Assembly: GCF_001280205.1 (NCBI RefSeq)
Contig: NZ_CP012573.1
Span: 1,984,001-2,048,000 of the forward strand
Direction of reading: 5' to 3'
DNA length: 64,000 nucleotides
Source: Clavibacter capsici
Lineage (GTDB): Bacteria > Actinomycetota > Actinomycetes > Actinomycetales > Microbacteriaceae
In this document: positions 8,767 to 17,046 of the stretch, in pieces
How the letters are laid out: every line of letters begins with the position of its first letter
Position numbering within the stretch: position 1 is the first letter of the stretch
The notes under the pieces: generated by a model
What the model saw: only the letters and a program-made list of their open reading frames with translations
The model's database searches: none
Told to the model about the DNA's origin: nothing
Translations under genes and position numbers: made by a program

Positions 8767-9300
8767 TCAGCGCGCGAGCGCCTCCTCCAGCGCGTGCCAC
8801 GCGAGGAGCGCGCACGTGCCGCGGAGCGGGTAGCGACCCGAGTCCGCGAGGGCGAAGGCGTCGCCGAGGCGGTCCTCCGCGCCGGGCCGGAGCTCGTGGG
8901 AGCGGATCAGCGCGCGCAGCTCGACGACGAGGGCCGAGGCCTCCGCGGCCGTGCGCCCCTCGACGAGCTCGGCGAGCATCGACGCGGACGCCTGCGACAC
9001 CGTGCAGCCGCGGCCGTGCCAGCGGACGGCGATGCGCCAGGCGGGATCCACGAGCGCGCCCGTCGAGCCGGTCGAATGCGCGGGATCCACCGCGAGCACC
9101 CGGAGGTCGACGACGTCCCCGCACGTCGCGTTCCGCTGCTCGGACGCGCCGAGCACGGCGCCGACCGCGGGCGTCGCCGCGTCCGGTTCCGCGACGAACC
9201 GACCGGGTGCCGACGCCGCCCGCAGCGCCGCATCGCTCCCGACCCGCCGCCGGGCGTGGTCGGCGATGAGCGCCGACGCGATCTGCCGGTCGAGCGTCAT
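8767..9300 (-). CDS. sufU: SufU/NifU-like Fe-S cluster assembly protein
   Basis: A 177-residue protein with the three conserved cysteine sites of the SufU/IscU scaffold family: NATCGDVVDL, GRGCTVSQASASML and RGTCALLAWHALEEAL. SufU accepts persulfide sulfur from SufS during Fe-S biogenesis. It is longer than a typical 145-150-residue SufU, with an Ala-rich insert near residues 25-50. The start codon overlaps the stop of the upstream transferase gene (ATGA), an unusual partner. No suf operon is present here. Confidence 0.82.
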   Translation of the reverse strand: MTLDRQIASALIADHARRRVGSDAALRAASAPGRFVAEPDAATPAVGAVLGASEQRNATCGDVVDLRVLAVDPAHSTGSTGALVDPAWRIAVRWHGRGCTVSQASASMLAELVEGRTAAEASALVVELRALIRSHELRPGAEDRLGDAFALADSGRYPLRGTCALLAWHALEEALAR

Positions 9301-11108
9301 CGCCCGACCGCGTAGCCCTGCGCCCCGCGCGGGTTCGCGGCGGCGCCCAGCAGGCCCGTGGCGGGATCCCGCGTCACGGCGGACAGCCGCCCCAGAGTCC
9401 AGTCCCCCGCGACCTCCACCTCGTGCCCGCGGGCCCGCAGGTCGGCGATCACGTCGTCACCCACGCGGCCCTCGACCACGAGGCCGCCGGGCGTCCAGGT
9501 GCGCGGCCAGAAGGACCCGGGGACGCTCGTCGTGTGGAACGTCGGCGCATCCACCGCCTGCTGCGGGCTGAAGCCGCCGACGATCGTGCGCAGCAGGTAG
9601 GGCAGCTGCCACTGGTCCTGCTGGTCGCCGCCGGGCGAGCCGAGCGCCTCCACGGGCTCGCCGTCGCGCGTGATCAGCGTGGGCGTCAGCGTCGTGCGCG
9701 GCCGGCGCCCCGGCACGAGCGACGACGGTCCGCCGGGCTCGAGCCACGTCATCTGCAGGCGCGTGCCGAGGCAGAAGCCGAGAGCGGGGATGAACGGCGA
9801 CGACTGGAGCCAGCCGCCGGAGGGCGTGGCGGAGATCATGTTGCCCCAACGGTCGACGATGTCGAGGTGGCAGGTGTCGCCGCGGGTCTCCCCCGTGCGG
9901 GAGACGGTGGGCTCGCCCGTTCCGCCGGCGGACGCGGGCGCGTCGCCCTCGACCACGAGCGGCGGCTGGAAGGGCGCCACGCCGTCGATGCGTCCGGGCC
10001 GCAGCTCGTGCGACGCCTCGTCCGTGATGAGCGCGCGCCGCTCGGCCGCGTACTCGGCCGACAGCAGCACGTCGAGGGGCGCGCCGCCCGGCACCGCGTC
10101 GCCGTAGTACGCCTCGCGGTCGGCCAGCGCCAGCTTCTGCGCCTCGATGATGCGGTGGATACCCGCCGCGGTCGCCGGGTCGATCTCCTCGTCCGAGTAC
10201 CCGTCGAGGATCATGAGCGCCTGCAGCAGCGCCGGCCCCTGGCCCCAGGCGTCGGTCTTCCAGATGCGCAGGCCGCGGAACTCGATCGAGACGGCGTCCT
10301 CCCACGAGGCGCGGGAGGACGCGAGGTCCTCCGCGGCGAGGAGCCCGGAGTGGTCGGCGCCGGTGGAGTGCCGGTGCGGATCCTGCACGCTCGCGACCAT
10401 CTCCTCGGCGACGAAGCCCTCCGCCCAGACCGTGCGCGCGGCCTCGATGCGGTCCTCGCGCGTCGCGTCCTGTCCCGCGGCGGCCGACGCCTCCGACAGG
10501 ATCCGCTCCATGGCGGACGCCCACGCGGGGTTCCGCACGAGCGATCCGGCGGCGGGCGCCTCGCCGTCCGGCATCCAGAACCCGGCGGACGCCGACCAGT
10601 GCTCGCGGAACAGGTCGGCGACGCCCGCGATGGTGCGGCGCACGCTCTCGAGCACGGGGTGCCCGTCGCGCGCGTAGCCGATGGCGAACGCCCACACGTC
10701 GGCGAGCTCCCACGTGCCGTGGTCGCGCAGCAGGAGCAGCCACGCGTCCACCGCGGCGGGCACGGCGGCGGCCAGGGCGCCCGCGCCGGGCACGCGGTCG
10801 AGGCCCTCCTCGCGGAAGCGCTCGGGCGTCGCGGCGGCGGGCGCGGATCCCTGTCCCATGAGCAGCTTCGGCGCCGCCTCCCCCGCGACGTGCACCACGG
10901 CGGTCATGTCGCCGCCCGGCCCGTTGAGGTGCGGCTCGACGACGTGCAGCACGAACGCGCTGGCGACCGCCGCGTCGAAGGCGTTGCCGCCGCGCTCGAG
11001 CACGGCCTGTCCGGTGCCGGAGGCGAGCCAGTGGGTGGAGGCGCTCATGCCGAACGTGCCGCGGAGCGTGGGGCGGGTGGTGAAGGCGTCGGGGGCGCGG
11101 AACGTCAC
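9297..11108 (-). CDS. Gamma-glutamyltranspeptidase-family enzyme
   Basis: A 603-residue Ntn-hydrolase precursor of the gamma-glutamyltranspeptidase family. The N-terminal half has the expected GGNAFDAAVASAFVLHVVEP and NGPGGD motifs. The autoprocessing and nucleophile region is GDTCHLDIVDRWGNM, where Thr aligns with the nucleophile of the usual TTH motif and the second Thr is replaced by Cys. The C-terminal half has RPRTTLTPTLI and GSPGGDQQDQ. No signal peptide is seen, so it is probably cytoplasmic. GTG at 11108 follows GAAGGA. The sufU-like gene follows with a 4-base overlap. Substrate is uncertain: glutathione-type amides or other gamma-glutamyl compounds. Confidence 0.87.
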   Translation of the reverse strand: MTFRAPDAFTTRPTLRGTFGMSASTHWLASGTGQAVLERGGNAFDAAVASAFVLHVVEPHLNGPGGDMTAVVHVAGEAAPKLLMGQGSAPAAATPERFREEGLDRVPGAGALAAAVPAAVDAWLLLLRDHGTWELADVWAFAIGYARDGHPVLESVRRTIAGVADLFREHWSASAGFWMPDGEAPAAGSLVRNPAWASAMERILSEASAAAGQDATREDRIEAARTVWAEGFVAEEMVASVQDPHRHSTGADHSGLLAAEDLASSRASWEDAVSIEFRGLRIWKTDAWGQGPALLQALMILDGYSDEEIDPATAAGIHRIIEAQKLALADREAYYGDAVPGGAPLDVLLSAEYAAERRALITDEASHELRPGRIDGVAPFQPPLVVEGDAPASAGGTGEPTVSRTGETRGDTCHLDIVDRWGNMISATPSGGWLQSSPFIPALGFCLGTRLQMTWLEPGGPSSLVPGRRPRTTLTPTLITRDGEPVEALGSPGGDQQDQWQLPYLLRTIVGGFSPQQAVDAPTFHTTSVPGSFWPRTWTPGGLVVEGRVGDDVIADLRARGHEVEVAGDWTLGRLSAVTRDPATGLLGAAANPRGAQGYAVGR

Positions 11109-11207
11109 GGGGGTCCTTCCGGTGGGGGTCCCAGTCGACCACACGGATCGCGCGTCGGGGGAATGCCGACGTCCTCACGCTCGTTCACCGTTCGACCCGG
11201 GAGGCTC

Positions 11208-12647
11208 ATGACTGACACCAGCGGCGTCGGATTCCGATCCGAGCGCGGCCCGATCCTCATCGCCCTGATGATGACGACGGGCCTCGTGGCCATCGACTCG
11301 ACCATCCTCGCCACGGCGGTGCCGTCCATCGTGGACGACCTCGGCGGCTTCGCCTCGTTCCCGTGGCTGTTCTCCATCTACCTGCTCGCGCAGGCCGTGT
11401 CGGTGCCGCTGTACGCGAAGCTCGCCGACACCGTGGGCCGCAAGCCGATCATCCTCATCGGCATCGGGCTCTTCCTCGTGGGGTCCGTGCTGTGCGGCGT
11501 CGCGTGGAGCATGCCCGCCCTCATCGCGGCCCGCGCGATCCAGGGCCTCGGCGCGGGTGCGGTGGCGCCCATGGCCATCACGATCGCGGGCGACATCTAC
11601 ACGGTCGCCGAGCGCGCCAAGACCCAGGGCTACCTCGCGAGCGTCTGGGCGGTCTCCAGCGTGGTGGGCCCGACGCTCGGCGGCGTCTTCTCCGAGTTCA
11701 CGACCTGGCGCTGGATCTTCTTCGTCAACGTGCCGCTGTGCCTCGTCGCCGGCTGGATGATCGTCCGCCGCTTCCACGAGTCCATCGAGCGCACGCGGCA
11801 CCGCGTCGACTACGCCGGCGCCGCGCTGCTCACGGTGGGCCTCAGCCTCCTGATCCTCGCCGTGCTCGAGGGCGGCCAGGCATGGGCGTGGGACTCCGTG
11901 CCGAGCGTCGGCGCCTTCGCCGTCGGCGCCGTGTTGATCGTCGCGTTCCTGCTGGTCGAGCGCCGGGCCGCCGAGCCCGTCCTCCCGCTCTGGGTGTTCT
12001 CCCGCCGCCTCCTCCTCACGACGACGCTCGTGTCGCTCGGCGTCGGCGCGATCCTCATCGGCCTCACCTCCTACGTGCCCACCTACCTCGAGGGCTCGAT
12101 CGGCGTCACGCCGCTCGTCTCGGGCCTCGCGCTCGCGGCGCTCACGATCGGCTGGCCGATCTCCGCGTCGCTGTCGGGCCGCCTGTACCTCCGCATCGGC
12201 TTCCGCCGCACGGTGCTCATCGGCATGGCGCTCACGATCGTGGGCACCGGATCCATCGCGCTGCTCGCCGCGACGCCCACGCTCGCGGGGATCGCGGCCG
12301 GCTGCTTCGTGGTGGGCCTGGGGCTCGGCCTCGTCGCGACGCCCAGCCTCATCGGCGCCCAGTCGAGCGTCGGGTGGGGCGAGCGCGGCGTCGTCACGGG
12401 CGCGAACCTCTTCGCCCGCTCGATCGGCAGCGCGGTGGGCGTCGCCGTCTTCGGCGCGATCGCCAACGCGATCTTCGCCGCCTCGGACGGCGGCCAGCGG
12501 GATCCCGACGCCGTGATCGCCGCGTCCGGCGCCGTGTTCCTCGCGGTCGGCGTGTGCGCGCTCGCGACGGTCGCCGCGGGCCTGCTGATGCCGGAGTCGC
12601 GCGTCGAGGACACCGAGATCACGCGCGCCCAGCCCGTCGTCGGCTGA
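11208..12647 (+). CDS. MFS multidrug/drug:H+ antiporter (DHA2 type)
   Basis: A 479-residue major facilitator with about 14 helices. The DHA2 signature motifs are present: motif D1 in the first helix (GLVAIDSTILATAVPSIVDDL), motif A in loop 2-3 (AKLADTVGRKP) and motif C in helix 5 (SVWAVSSVVGPTLGGVFSE). Such proteins export drugs or cationic compounds. ATG 11208 follows GGGAGG; an upstream ATG at 11164 lacks a ribosome site. It is divergent from the transpeptidase gene across 99 bases. No dedicated regulator is adjacent. Confidence 0.87.
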   Translation: MTDTSGVGFRSERGPILIALMMTTGLVAIDSTILATAVPSIVDDLGGFASFPWLFSIYLLAQAVSVPLYAKLADTVGRKPIILIGIGLFLVGSVLCGVAWSMPALIAARAIQGLGAGAVAPMAITIAGDIYTVAERAKTQGYLASVWAVSSVVGPTLGGVFSEFTTWRWIFFVNVPLCLVAGWMIVRRFHESIERTRHRVDYAGAALLTVGLSLLILAVLEGGQAWAWDSVPSVGAFAVGAVLIVAFLLVERRAAEPVLPLWVFSRRLLLTTTLVSLGVGAILIGLTSYVPTYLEGSIGVTPLVSGLALAALTIGWPISASLSGRLYLRIGFRRTVLIGMALTIVGTGSIALLAATPTLAGIAAGCFVVGLGLGLVATPSLIGAQSSVGWGERGVVTGANLFARSIGSAVGVAVFGAIANAIFAASDGGQRDPDAVIAASGAVFLAVGVCALATVAAGLLMPESRVEDTEITRAQPVVG

Positions 12648-12743
12648 CCCGCTTCACCTCCCGCCCGATTCGCGGGAATGCCGATCCCACCCCTACAGTT
12701 GACCCAGATGCATACGTTCGCATGGATAGGGAAGCAGGGCAGC

Positions 12744-13772
12744 ATGGCGCAGGAGATCGAGCTCGGACTGGACACGTTCGGCGACGTCACGGTCGGACCG
12801 GACGGCCGCGAGCTGCCCTACGCCGAGGTGATCCGCAACGTGGTCGCCGAGGGCGTCCTCGCCGACCAGGTCGGCATCGACTTCATCGGCCTGGGCGAGC
12901 ACCACCGCGACGACTACGCGATCTCCTCCCCCGAGGTCGCGCTCGCCGCCATCGCCGCGAGGACGGAGCGCATCCGCCTCGGATCCGCCGTCACGGTCCT
13001 CAGCTCCGACGACCCGGTGCGCGTCTTCCAGCGCTTCGCCACGCTCGACGCCGTGTCGGACGGCCGCGCGGAGGTCATCCTCGGCCGCGGCTCGTTCACC
13101 GAGTCGTTCCCGCTGTTCGGCTACGAGCTGAGCGACTACGAGCGCCTCTTCGAGGAGAAGCTCGGCCTGTTCGCCGAGCTGGTGAAGGAGACGCCCGTCA
13201 CCTGGAGCGGCTCGACGCGCGCCGGCCTCACGGAGCACGACGTGTTCCCGAAGACCGCGAACGGGATAAAGACCTGGGTCGGCGTCGGCGGCAGCCCCGA
13301 GTCGGTCGTGCGCGCCGCGCGTCACGGCTTCCCGCTCATGCTCGCGATCATCGGCGGCGAGCCGCACCGCTTCGCGCCCTACGCCGACCTGTTCGCGCGC
13401 GCCCTCGACCAGCTCGAGCAGCCGCGCCTGCCCGTCGGGATCCACTCGCCCGGCTACGTCGGCGAGACCGACGCCGAGGCCCGCGAGGCCTTCTTCCCCG
13501 ACTACCAGGTGATGCACGCCCGCATCGGCAAGGACCGCGGCTGGCCGCCCCTCGCCCGCGCGTCGTACGAGCAGGAGATCGAGCACGGGTCGCTGTACGT
13601 GGGATCCCCCGAGACGGTCGCCCGCAAGATCGCCGCGACGCTCAAGGCCGTCGGCGCCACGCGCTTCGACCTCAAGTACAGCGCGGGCCCGTTCTCGCAC
13701 GAGCGCATGATGGGCGGCATCGAGCGCTACGGCTCGATCGTGGCGCCGATGGTGCGCGACATCCTGGCCTGA
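12744..13772 (+). CDS. LLM-class flavin-dependent oxidoreductase
   Basis: A 342-residue bacterial-luciferase-like TIM-barrel enzyme using reduced FMN or F420. It starts IELGLDTFGDVT and contains IDFIGLGEHHRDDYAISSP and RIRLGSAVTVLSSDDP, typical of the group; C-terminal GSPETVARKI is the usual flavin-phosphate loop. The conserved family start favours ATG 12744. A TACAGT box at 12694-12699 lies just before an in-frame ATG at 12708, which would add 12 residues on an almost leaderless transcript. The substrate is unknown. Confidence 0.85.
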   Translation: MAQEIELGLDTFGDVTVGPDGRELPYAEVIRNVVAEGVLADQVGIDFIGLGEHHRDDYAISSPEVALAAIAARTERIRLGSAVTVLSSDDPVRVFQRFATLDAVSDGRAEVILGRGSFTESFPLFGYELSDYERLFEEKLGLFAELVKETPVTWSGSTRAGLTEHDVFPKTANGIKTWVGVGGSPESVVRAARHGFPLMLAIIGGEPHRFAPYADLFARALDQLEQPRLPVGIHSPGYVGETDAEAREAFFPDYQVMHARIGKDRGWPPLARASYEQEIEHGSLYVGSPETVARKIAATLKAVGATRFDLKYSAGPFSHERMMGGIERYGSIVAPMVRDILA

Positions 13773-13905
13773 TCGGCCTCGTCCGCCCCGTCCTCCTCGT
13801 CCGCGGCGCGTAGACGTGGGGGCGGTTGGTGGAGGGCGTCGCCCGCGCGGGATATCCTGCGAACGTCCCCGCTCGGGGGCATCGCGACGGATGGGACGGG
13901 CTGCG

Positions 13906-14745
13906 ATGACCGGCGCTCCGCCCCCCTCCGCCGACGCGGGTCGCGCCGCCGACCCGGATCGCGCCGCCGACCAGGGTCGCGCCGCCGACGCGCGCACCCG
14001 ACGGGACGGATCGTCCGGCGCCTCGGGGCTGTCCGCGGGCCCGCTCGCGTCGCTCCGGTCCGCCACGCTCGGGCGGCTGCAGTACCGCGTGCTCTACCGC
14101 GAGATGCGCCGCGCGACGTTCCCCCGCGACTCCCCCACCGGGTCGCTGCCGGGCCCGGATCCCTACGGCCTCGCGGTCGTGGGCGAGGGCACGGCCGTCG
14201 GCTACCAGACCGTGTCGCACGACCTGGGCGTCGCCGGCCAGGTGGCGCACAAGCTCGCCGTGCGCACCGGCCGCGGCGTGTTCTGGTCCGTCCAGTCGTT
14301 CCCCGACTTCACCGTGCGCTCCTGGCGCGCGGGCCTCGACGCGTTCCCGGCCTGGGCGAGCACCGACGTCGCGGTGCTCGCGCTCGGCATCGGCGACGCC
14401 ATCCGCTTCACGCCCACGCCGCTCTGGGAGTCGCTGCTCCGCGCGTGCATCGTCGAGATGCAGGCGCGGATGCCCGCGGGCGCCCTCGTGCTCGTGACGG
14501 AGGTCCCGCCGCTGGAGGTCTCGCCCGTCACGCCGGCGCTCATCGCCGGCCCGGTCGGCCGCCACGCCGACACCCTGAACCGCAGCACGCGCCGCGTGAC
14601 GGAGGGCATCGACCGCGCCGCCAGCGTGCCGTTCCCGGCCTGGCGGATCCCCGAGTTCACGGCGCCGGACCCGGAGGACACCCTCTACGGGCGCGTCTAC
14701 CGCGCGTGGGCGGAGCTCCTGGTCGACCGGATCGCGCCCGCGTGA
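13906..14745 (+). CDS. SGNH/GDSL-like hydrolase-fold protein
   Basis: A 279-residue protein. After a disordered N-terminus containing a threefold GRAAD-type repeat, the core reads VVGEGTAVGYQTVSHD, then VAVLALGIGDAI and LVLVTEVPPLEV. These resemble blocks I, III and the following strand of SGNH esterases, but the expected GDS serine is replaced by GEG and no clear C-terminal DxxH is seen. Catalysis is therefore doubtful. TATCCT at about 13852 is a possible -10 box. The stop overlaps the nnrE start (GTGA), so the two are co-translated. Confidence 0.65.
   Translation: MTGAPPPSADAGRAADPDRAADQGRAADARTRRDGSSGASGLSAGPLASLRSATLGRLQYRVLYREMRRATFPRDSPTGSLPGPDPYGLAVVGEGTAVGYQTVSHDLGVAGQVAHKLAVRTGRGVFWSVQSFPDFTVRSWRAGLDAFPAWASTDVAVLALGIGDAIRFTPTPLWESLLRACIVEMQARMPAGALVLVTEVPPLEVSPVTPALIAGPVGRHADTLNRSTRRVTEGIDRAASVPFPAWRIPEFTAPDPEDTLYGRVYRAWAELLVDRIAPA
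13939..13992 (+). repeat. Three in-frame 18-bp tandem repeats
   Basis: Three tandem 18-bp units encode GRAADP, DRAADQ and GRAADA in the disordered N-terminus of the SGNH-like protein. In-frame repeats of this length could vary in copy number between strains without breaking the gene. Confidence 0.8.
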
Positions 14746-15434
14746 CGGCTCCCGGTTCCCTCGCCGACGGCTACGCGGCCGACGACATCCGCGCCGCCGA
14801 GGCGCCGCTGCTCGCGGCCGGGGCGCAGCTGATGCGGGTCGCCGCCGCCGGGCTCGCGCGCGCCTGCCGGACGGAGGCGCCCGCGGGCGCGGTGCTCGTG
14901 CTCGTCGGCGCGGGGAACAACGGCGGCGACGCCCTGCTCGCCGCCGCCGAGCTCGCCCGCGAGGGTCGCGAGGTGCGCGTCATCCGCACGGCGTCGCGCG
15001 TCCACGAGGGCGGCGCGGCCCGGGCCGCCGAGGCGGGCGTCCGCATCACCGCGTCGGACGACCTCGACGACGACGCGGTGGCGGCGCTCGGCCGCGCGTC
15101 CGCGCTCGTCGTCGACGGGATCCTCGGCATCGGCACGACCGCGAGCCCGGCCCTCCGCGGCGAGGCGCGGCGCGTGGTCGCCGCCCTGCTGCCGGTGGTG
15201 GCCGCCGACCACGGGCCGCGGGTCGTGGCGTGCGACATCCCGAGCGGCGTCGGCTGGGACGACGGCGCGGTCCCGGATCCGACCGTGCTGCCCGCCGACG
15301 TCACCGTCACGTTCGGCGCGGGCAAGGCCGGCCTCCTGCTCGGCCCCGGGCGCGCGCTCGCGGGCCGCGTGGTGCTCGTCGACGTGGGCCTCGACCTCTC
15401 CTCCACGTCCCCGCTGGTCCGCGCCGACGCCTGA
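14742..15434 (+). CDS. nnrE: NAD(P)H-hydrate epimerase
   Basis: A 230-residue YjeF_N-domain protein that epimerises damaged R-NAD(P)HX so that the dehydratase can repair it. The signature VLVLVGAGNNGGDALLAAAELA is the nucleotide-binding motif, LVVDGILGIGT holds the catalytic aspartate, and VACDIPSGVGWDDG is conserved. The dehydratase (NnrD) domain is absent and no nnrD is seen nearby. The GTG start overlaps the SGNH-like stop. About 155 bases separate its stop from the next small gene. Confidence 0.85.
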   Translation: MTAPGSLADGYAADDIRAAEAPLLAAGAQLMRVAAAGLARACRTEAPAGAVLVLVGAGNNGGDALLAAAELAREGREVRVIRTASRVHEGGAARAAEAGVRITASDDLDDDAVAALGRASALVVDGILGIGTTASPALRGEARRVVAALLPVVAADHGPRVVACDIPSGVGWDDGAVPDPTVLPADVTVTFGAGKAGLLLGPGRALAGRVVLVDVGLDLSSTSPLVRADA

Positions 15435-15589
15435 CGACGCGCCCGGGACGTCCCGTGTCCTCGATAGCGCCGACTTCATCCGACGCTCTCGCCGCGTCAG
15501 GGTGGATGCAGGCCGACCGGCCCGTCGAAGGGGGACGACACCATGCACGTGCACGCCAGGACTCGCCACGCACCACCTCGGGGGACGGC

Positions 15590-15886
15590 ATGACCGCCCC
15601 GCTCGCGCTCGCCGTCGTGAACGCGGCGATCATGGCGGGCGTCGCGCTCGCGGGGGCGCGGACGCCGCGTTGGCTGCACGTGTCGTCGTGGCTGCTGCTC
15701 GCCTGGTCGCTCGTGGTGCTGGCGCTGCACCTCGTCGCCGAGGCGTGGGGCATCCCGTCGAACGCGCTCGCGATCGCGTTCCTCGTCTCCACCTGCCTGA
15801 ACGCGAGCGCGCTGGCCCCGGTGATCATGCAGGGGCTCCTCGCGCGGCCGCCGCGCTCGCGCCGCCGGGTGACCCGCACGGAGTAG
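15590..15886 (+). CDS. Small hypothetical membrane protein
   Basis: A 98-residue protein with three hydrophobic helices (about residues 5-22, 30-52 and 60-82) and a basic tail RPPRSRRRVTRTE. ATG 15590 follows a GGGGGAC stretch. No family motif is seen. It ends just before a strong bidirectional hairpin that separates it from the convergent oxidoreductase. Confidence 0.65.
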   Translation: MTAPLALAVVNAAIMAGVALAGARTPRWLHVSSWLLLAWSLVVLALHLVAEAWGIPSNALAIAFLVSTCLNASALAPVIMQGLLARPPRSRRRVTRTE

Positions 15887-15913
15887 CGCGCCGGGGTCGC
15901 ACGGTCCGGACGC

Positions 15914-15952
15914 GCGGATGGCCGCATCGCACGAGGCGATGCGGCCATCCGC
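15914..15952. terminator. Bidirectional hairpin terminator
   Basis: A perfect 17-bp stem (arms 15914-15930 and 15936-15952) with a 5-base loop lies between convergent genes. There is no long T tract, which is common for high-GC terminators. Confidence 0.75.
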
Positions 15953-15977
15953 ATGTCGGGCCGGGTGCGGCCCGGGA

Positions 15978-17006
15978 TCAGGCGGGCGTCACGTCGATGA
16001 GCACCTTGCCGGTCACGCCGTCCTCGACCGCCTGGTGGGCGTCCGCCGTGGCCTCGAGCGCGAAGCGGGTGATCGGCAGGCCCGCCTCCTCGCCGACGGG
16101 CAGGGCGCCGTCGATGAGCGCCAGGTGGATGTCCGCGCGAGCGGCGTCGAGCGCCTCCTGGCCCACCGTGTAGAGCAGCAGGAACTGGTAGCGCAGGTTC
16201 TTCACGAAGCTGTCGACGACGGGCAGCGTGACGGTGTCGCCGCCGTTGTTCGCGTACACCGCGACGGACGCGCGGTTCTTCGCCACCGCCTGGTTGAGCT
16301 CGGCGTTCTGCGCGGGCGCGACCTCCACGACCAGGTCGACGCCGTCGGGCGCGATGGACCGGATCTCCGCCACCGCGTCGCCGTGCTTGTAGTCCACGAC
16401 GTGCTGCGCGCCGGCGGCCGTCGCGAGGGCGCCCTTCTCCGGCGAGCTGACCGTGGTGATCACGGTGGCGCCGGCCCAGCGCGCGAGCTGGATGGCCGCG
16501 TGGCCGACCGCGCCCGCGCCGCCGGCGACGAGCACGTGCTTCCCGGCGAGGGCGCCGGGCGCGAGGCGCGACGGGCCGTCCTCGGAGACGGTGAGGGCGC
16601 GGTGCGCGGTGACGGCCGGCACGCCGAGGCTCGCGCCGAGGTCGAAGGAGAGGCCGTCGGGCAGGGGCGCGACGCGGGCGACGGGCAGGACCGTCTTCTC
16701 CTGCGCGGTGCCGGTGGGGCGGCCGTGGGCGGCCAGCATGATCCAGACGCGGTCGCCGACGGCGAGGTCGGTGACGTCGGGGCCGACGGCGTCGATGACG
16801 CCCGCGCCGTCCTGGTTCGGGACGACCTCGGGGAACGGGAGCTCCTGGCCGGGCGATCCGCCGTCGCGCGACTTCCAGTCGGTGGGGTTCACGCCGGAGA
16901 CGACGACGCGGACGCGCACCTCACCGGGGCCGGGGGCGGCCTCGTCGCGGTCGACGGGCTGCAGGACGTCGGGGGAACCGGTGCGGGTGTAGGTGATCGC
17001 TCTCAT
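15978..17006 (-). CDS. Zinc-independent NADP-dependent quinone-type oxidoreductase (MDR family)
   Basis: A 342-residue medium-chain reductase. The N-terminal GroES-like domain has SGVNPTDWKSRDG, where the NPTDWK pattern replaces the zinc ligands of alcohol dehydrogenases, and the Rossmann domain has LVAGGAGAVGHAAIQLARWAG. Enzymes of this type reduce quinones or enones with NADPH. The start is ATG 17006. The preceding amidohydrolase gene stops 40 bases upstream, so they may share a transcript. The physiological substrate is unknown. Confidence 0.88.
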   Translation of the reverse strand: MRAITYTRTGSPDVLQPVDRDEAAPGPGEVRVRVVVSGVNPTDWKSRDGGSPGQELPFPEVVPNQDGAGVIDAVGPDVTDLAVGDRVWIMLAAHGRPTGTAQEKTVLPVARVAPLPDGLSFDLGASLGVPAVTAHRALTVSEDGPSRLAPGALAGKHVLVAGGAGAVGHAAIQLARWAGATVITTVSSPEKGALATAAGAQHVVDYKHGDAVAEIRSIAPDGVDLVVEVAPAQNAELNQAVAKNRASVAVYANNGGDTVTLPVVDSFVKNLRYQFLLLYTVGQEALDAARADIHLALIDGALPVGEEAGLPITRFALEATADAHQAVEDGVTGKVLIDVTPA

Positions 17007-17046
17007 GCTGGGCTCAACGCCCCGGGCCGGTGCGGTGTTCCTGCCG

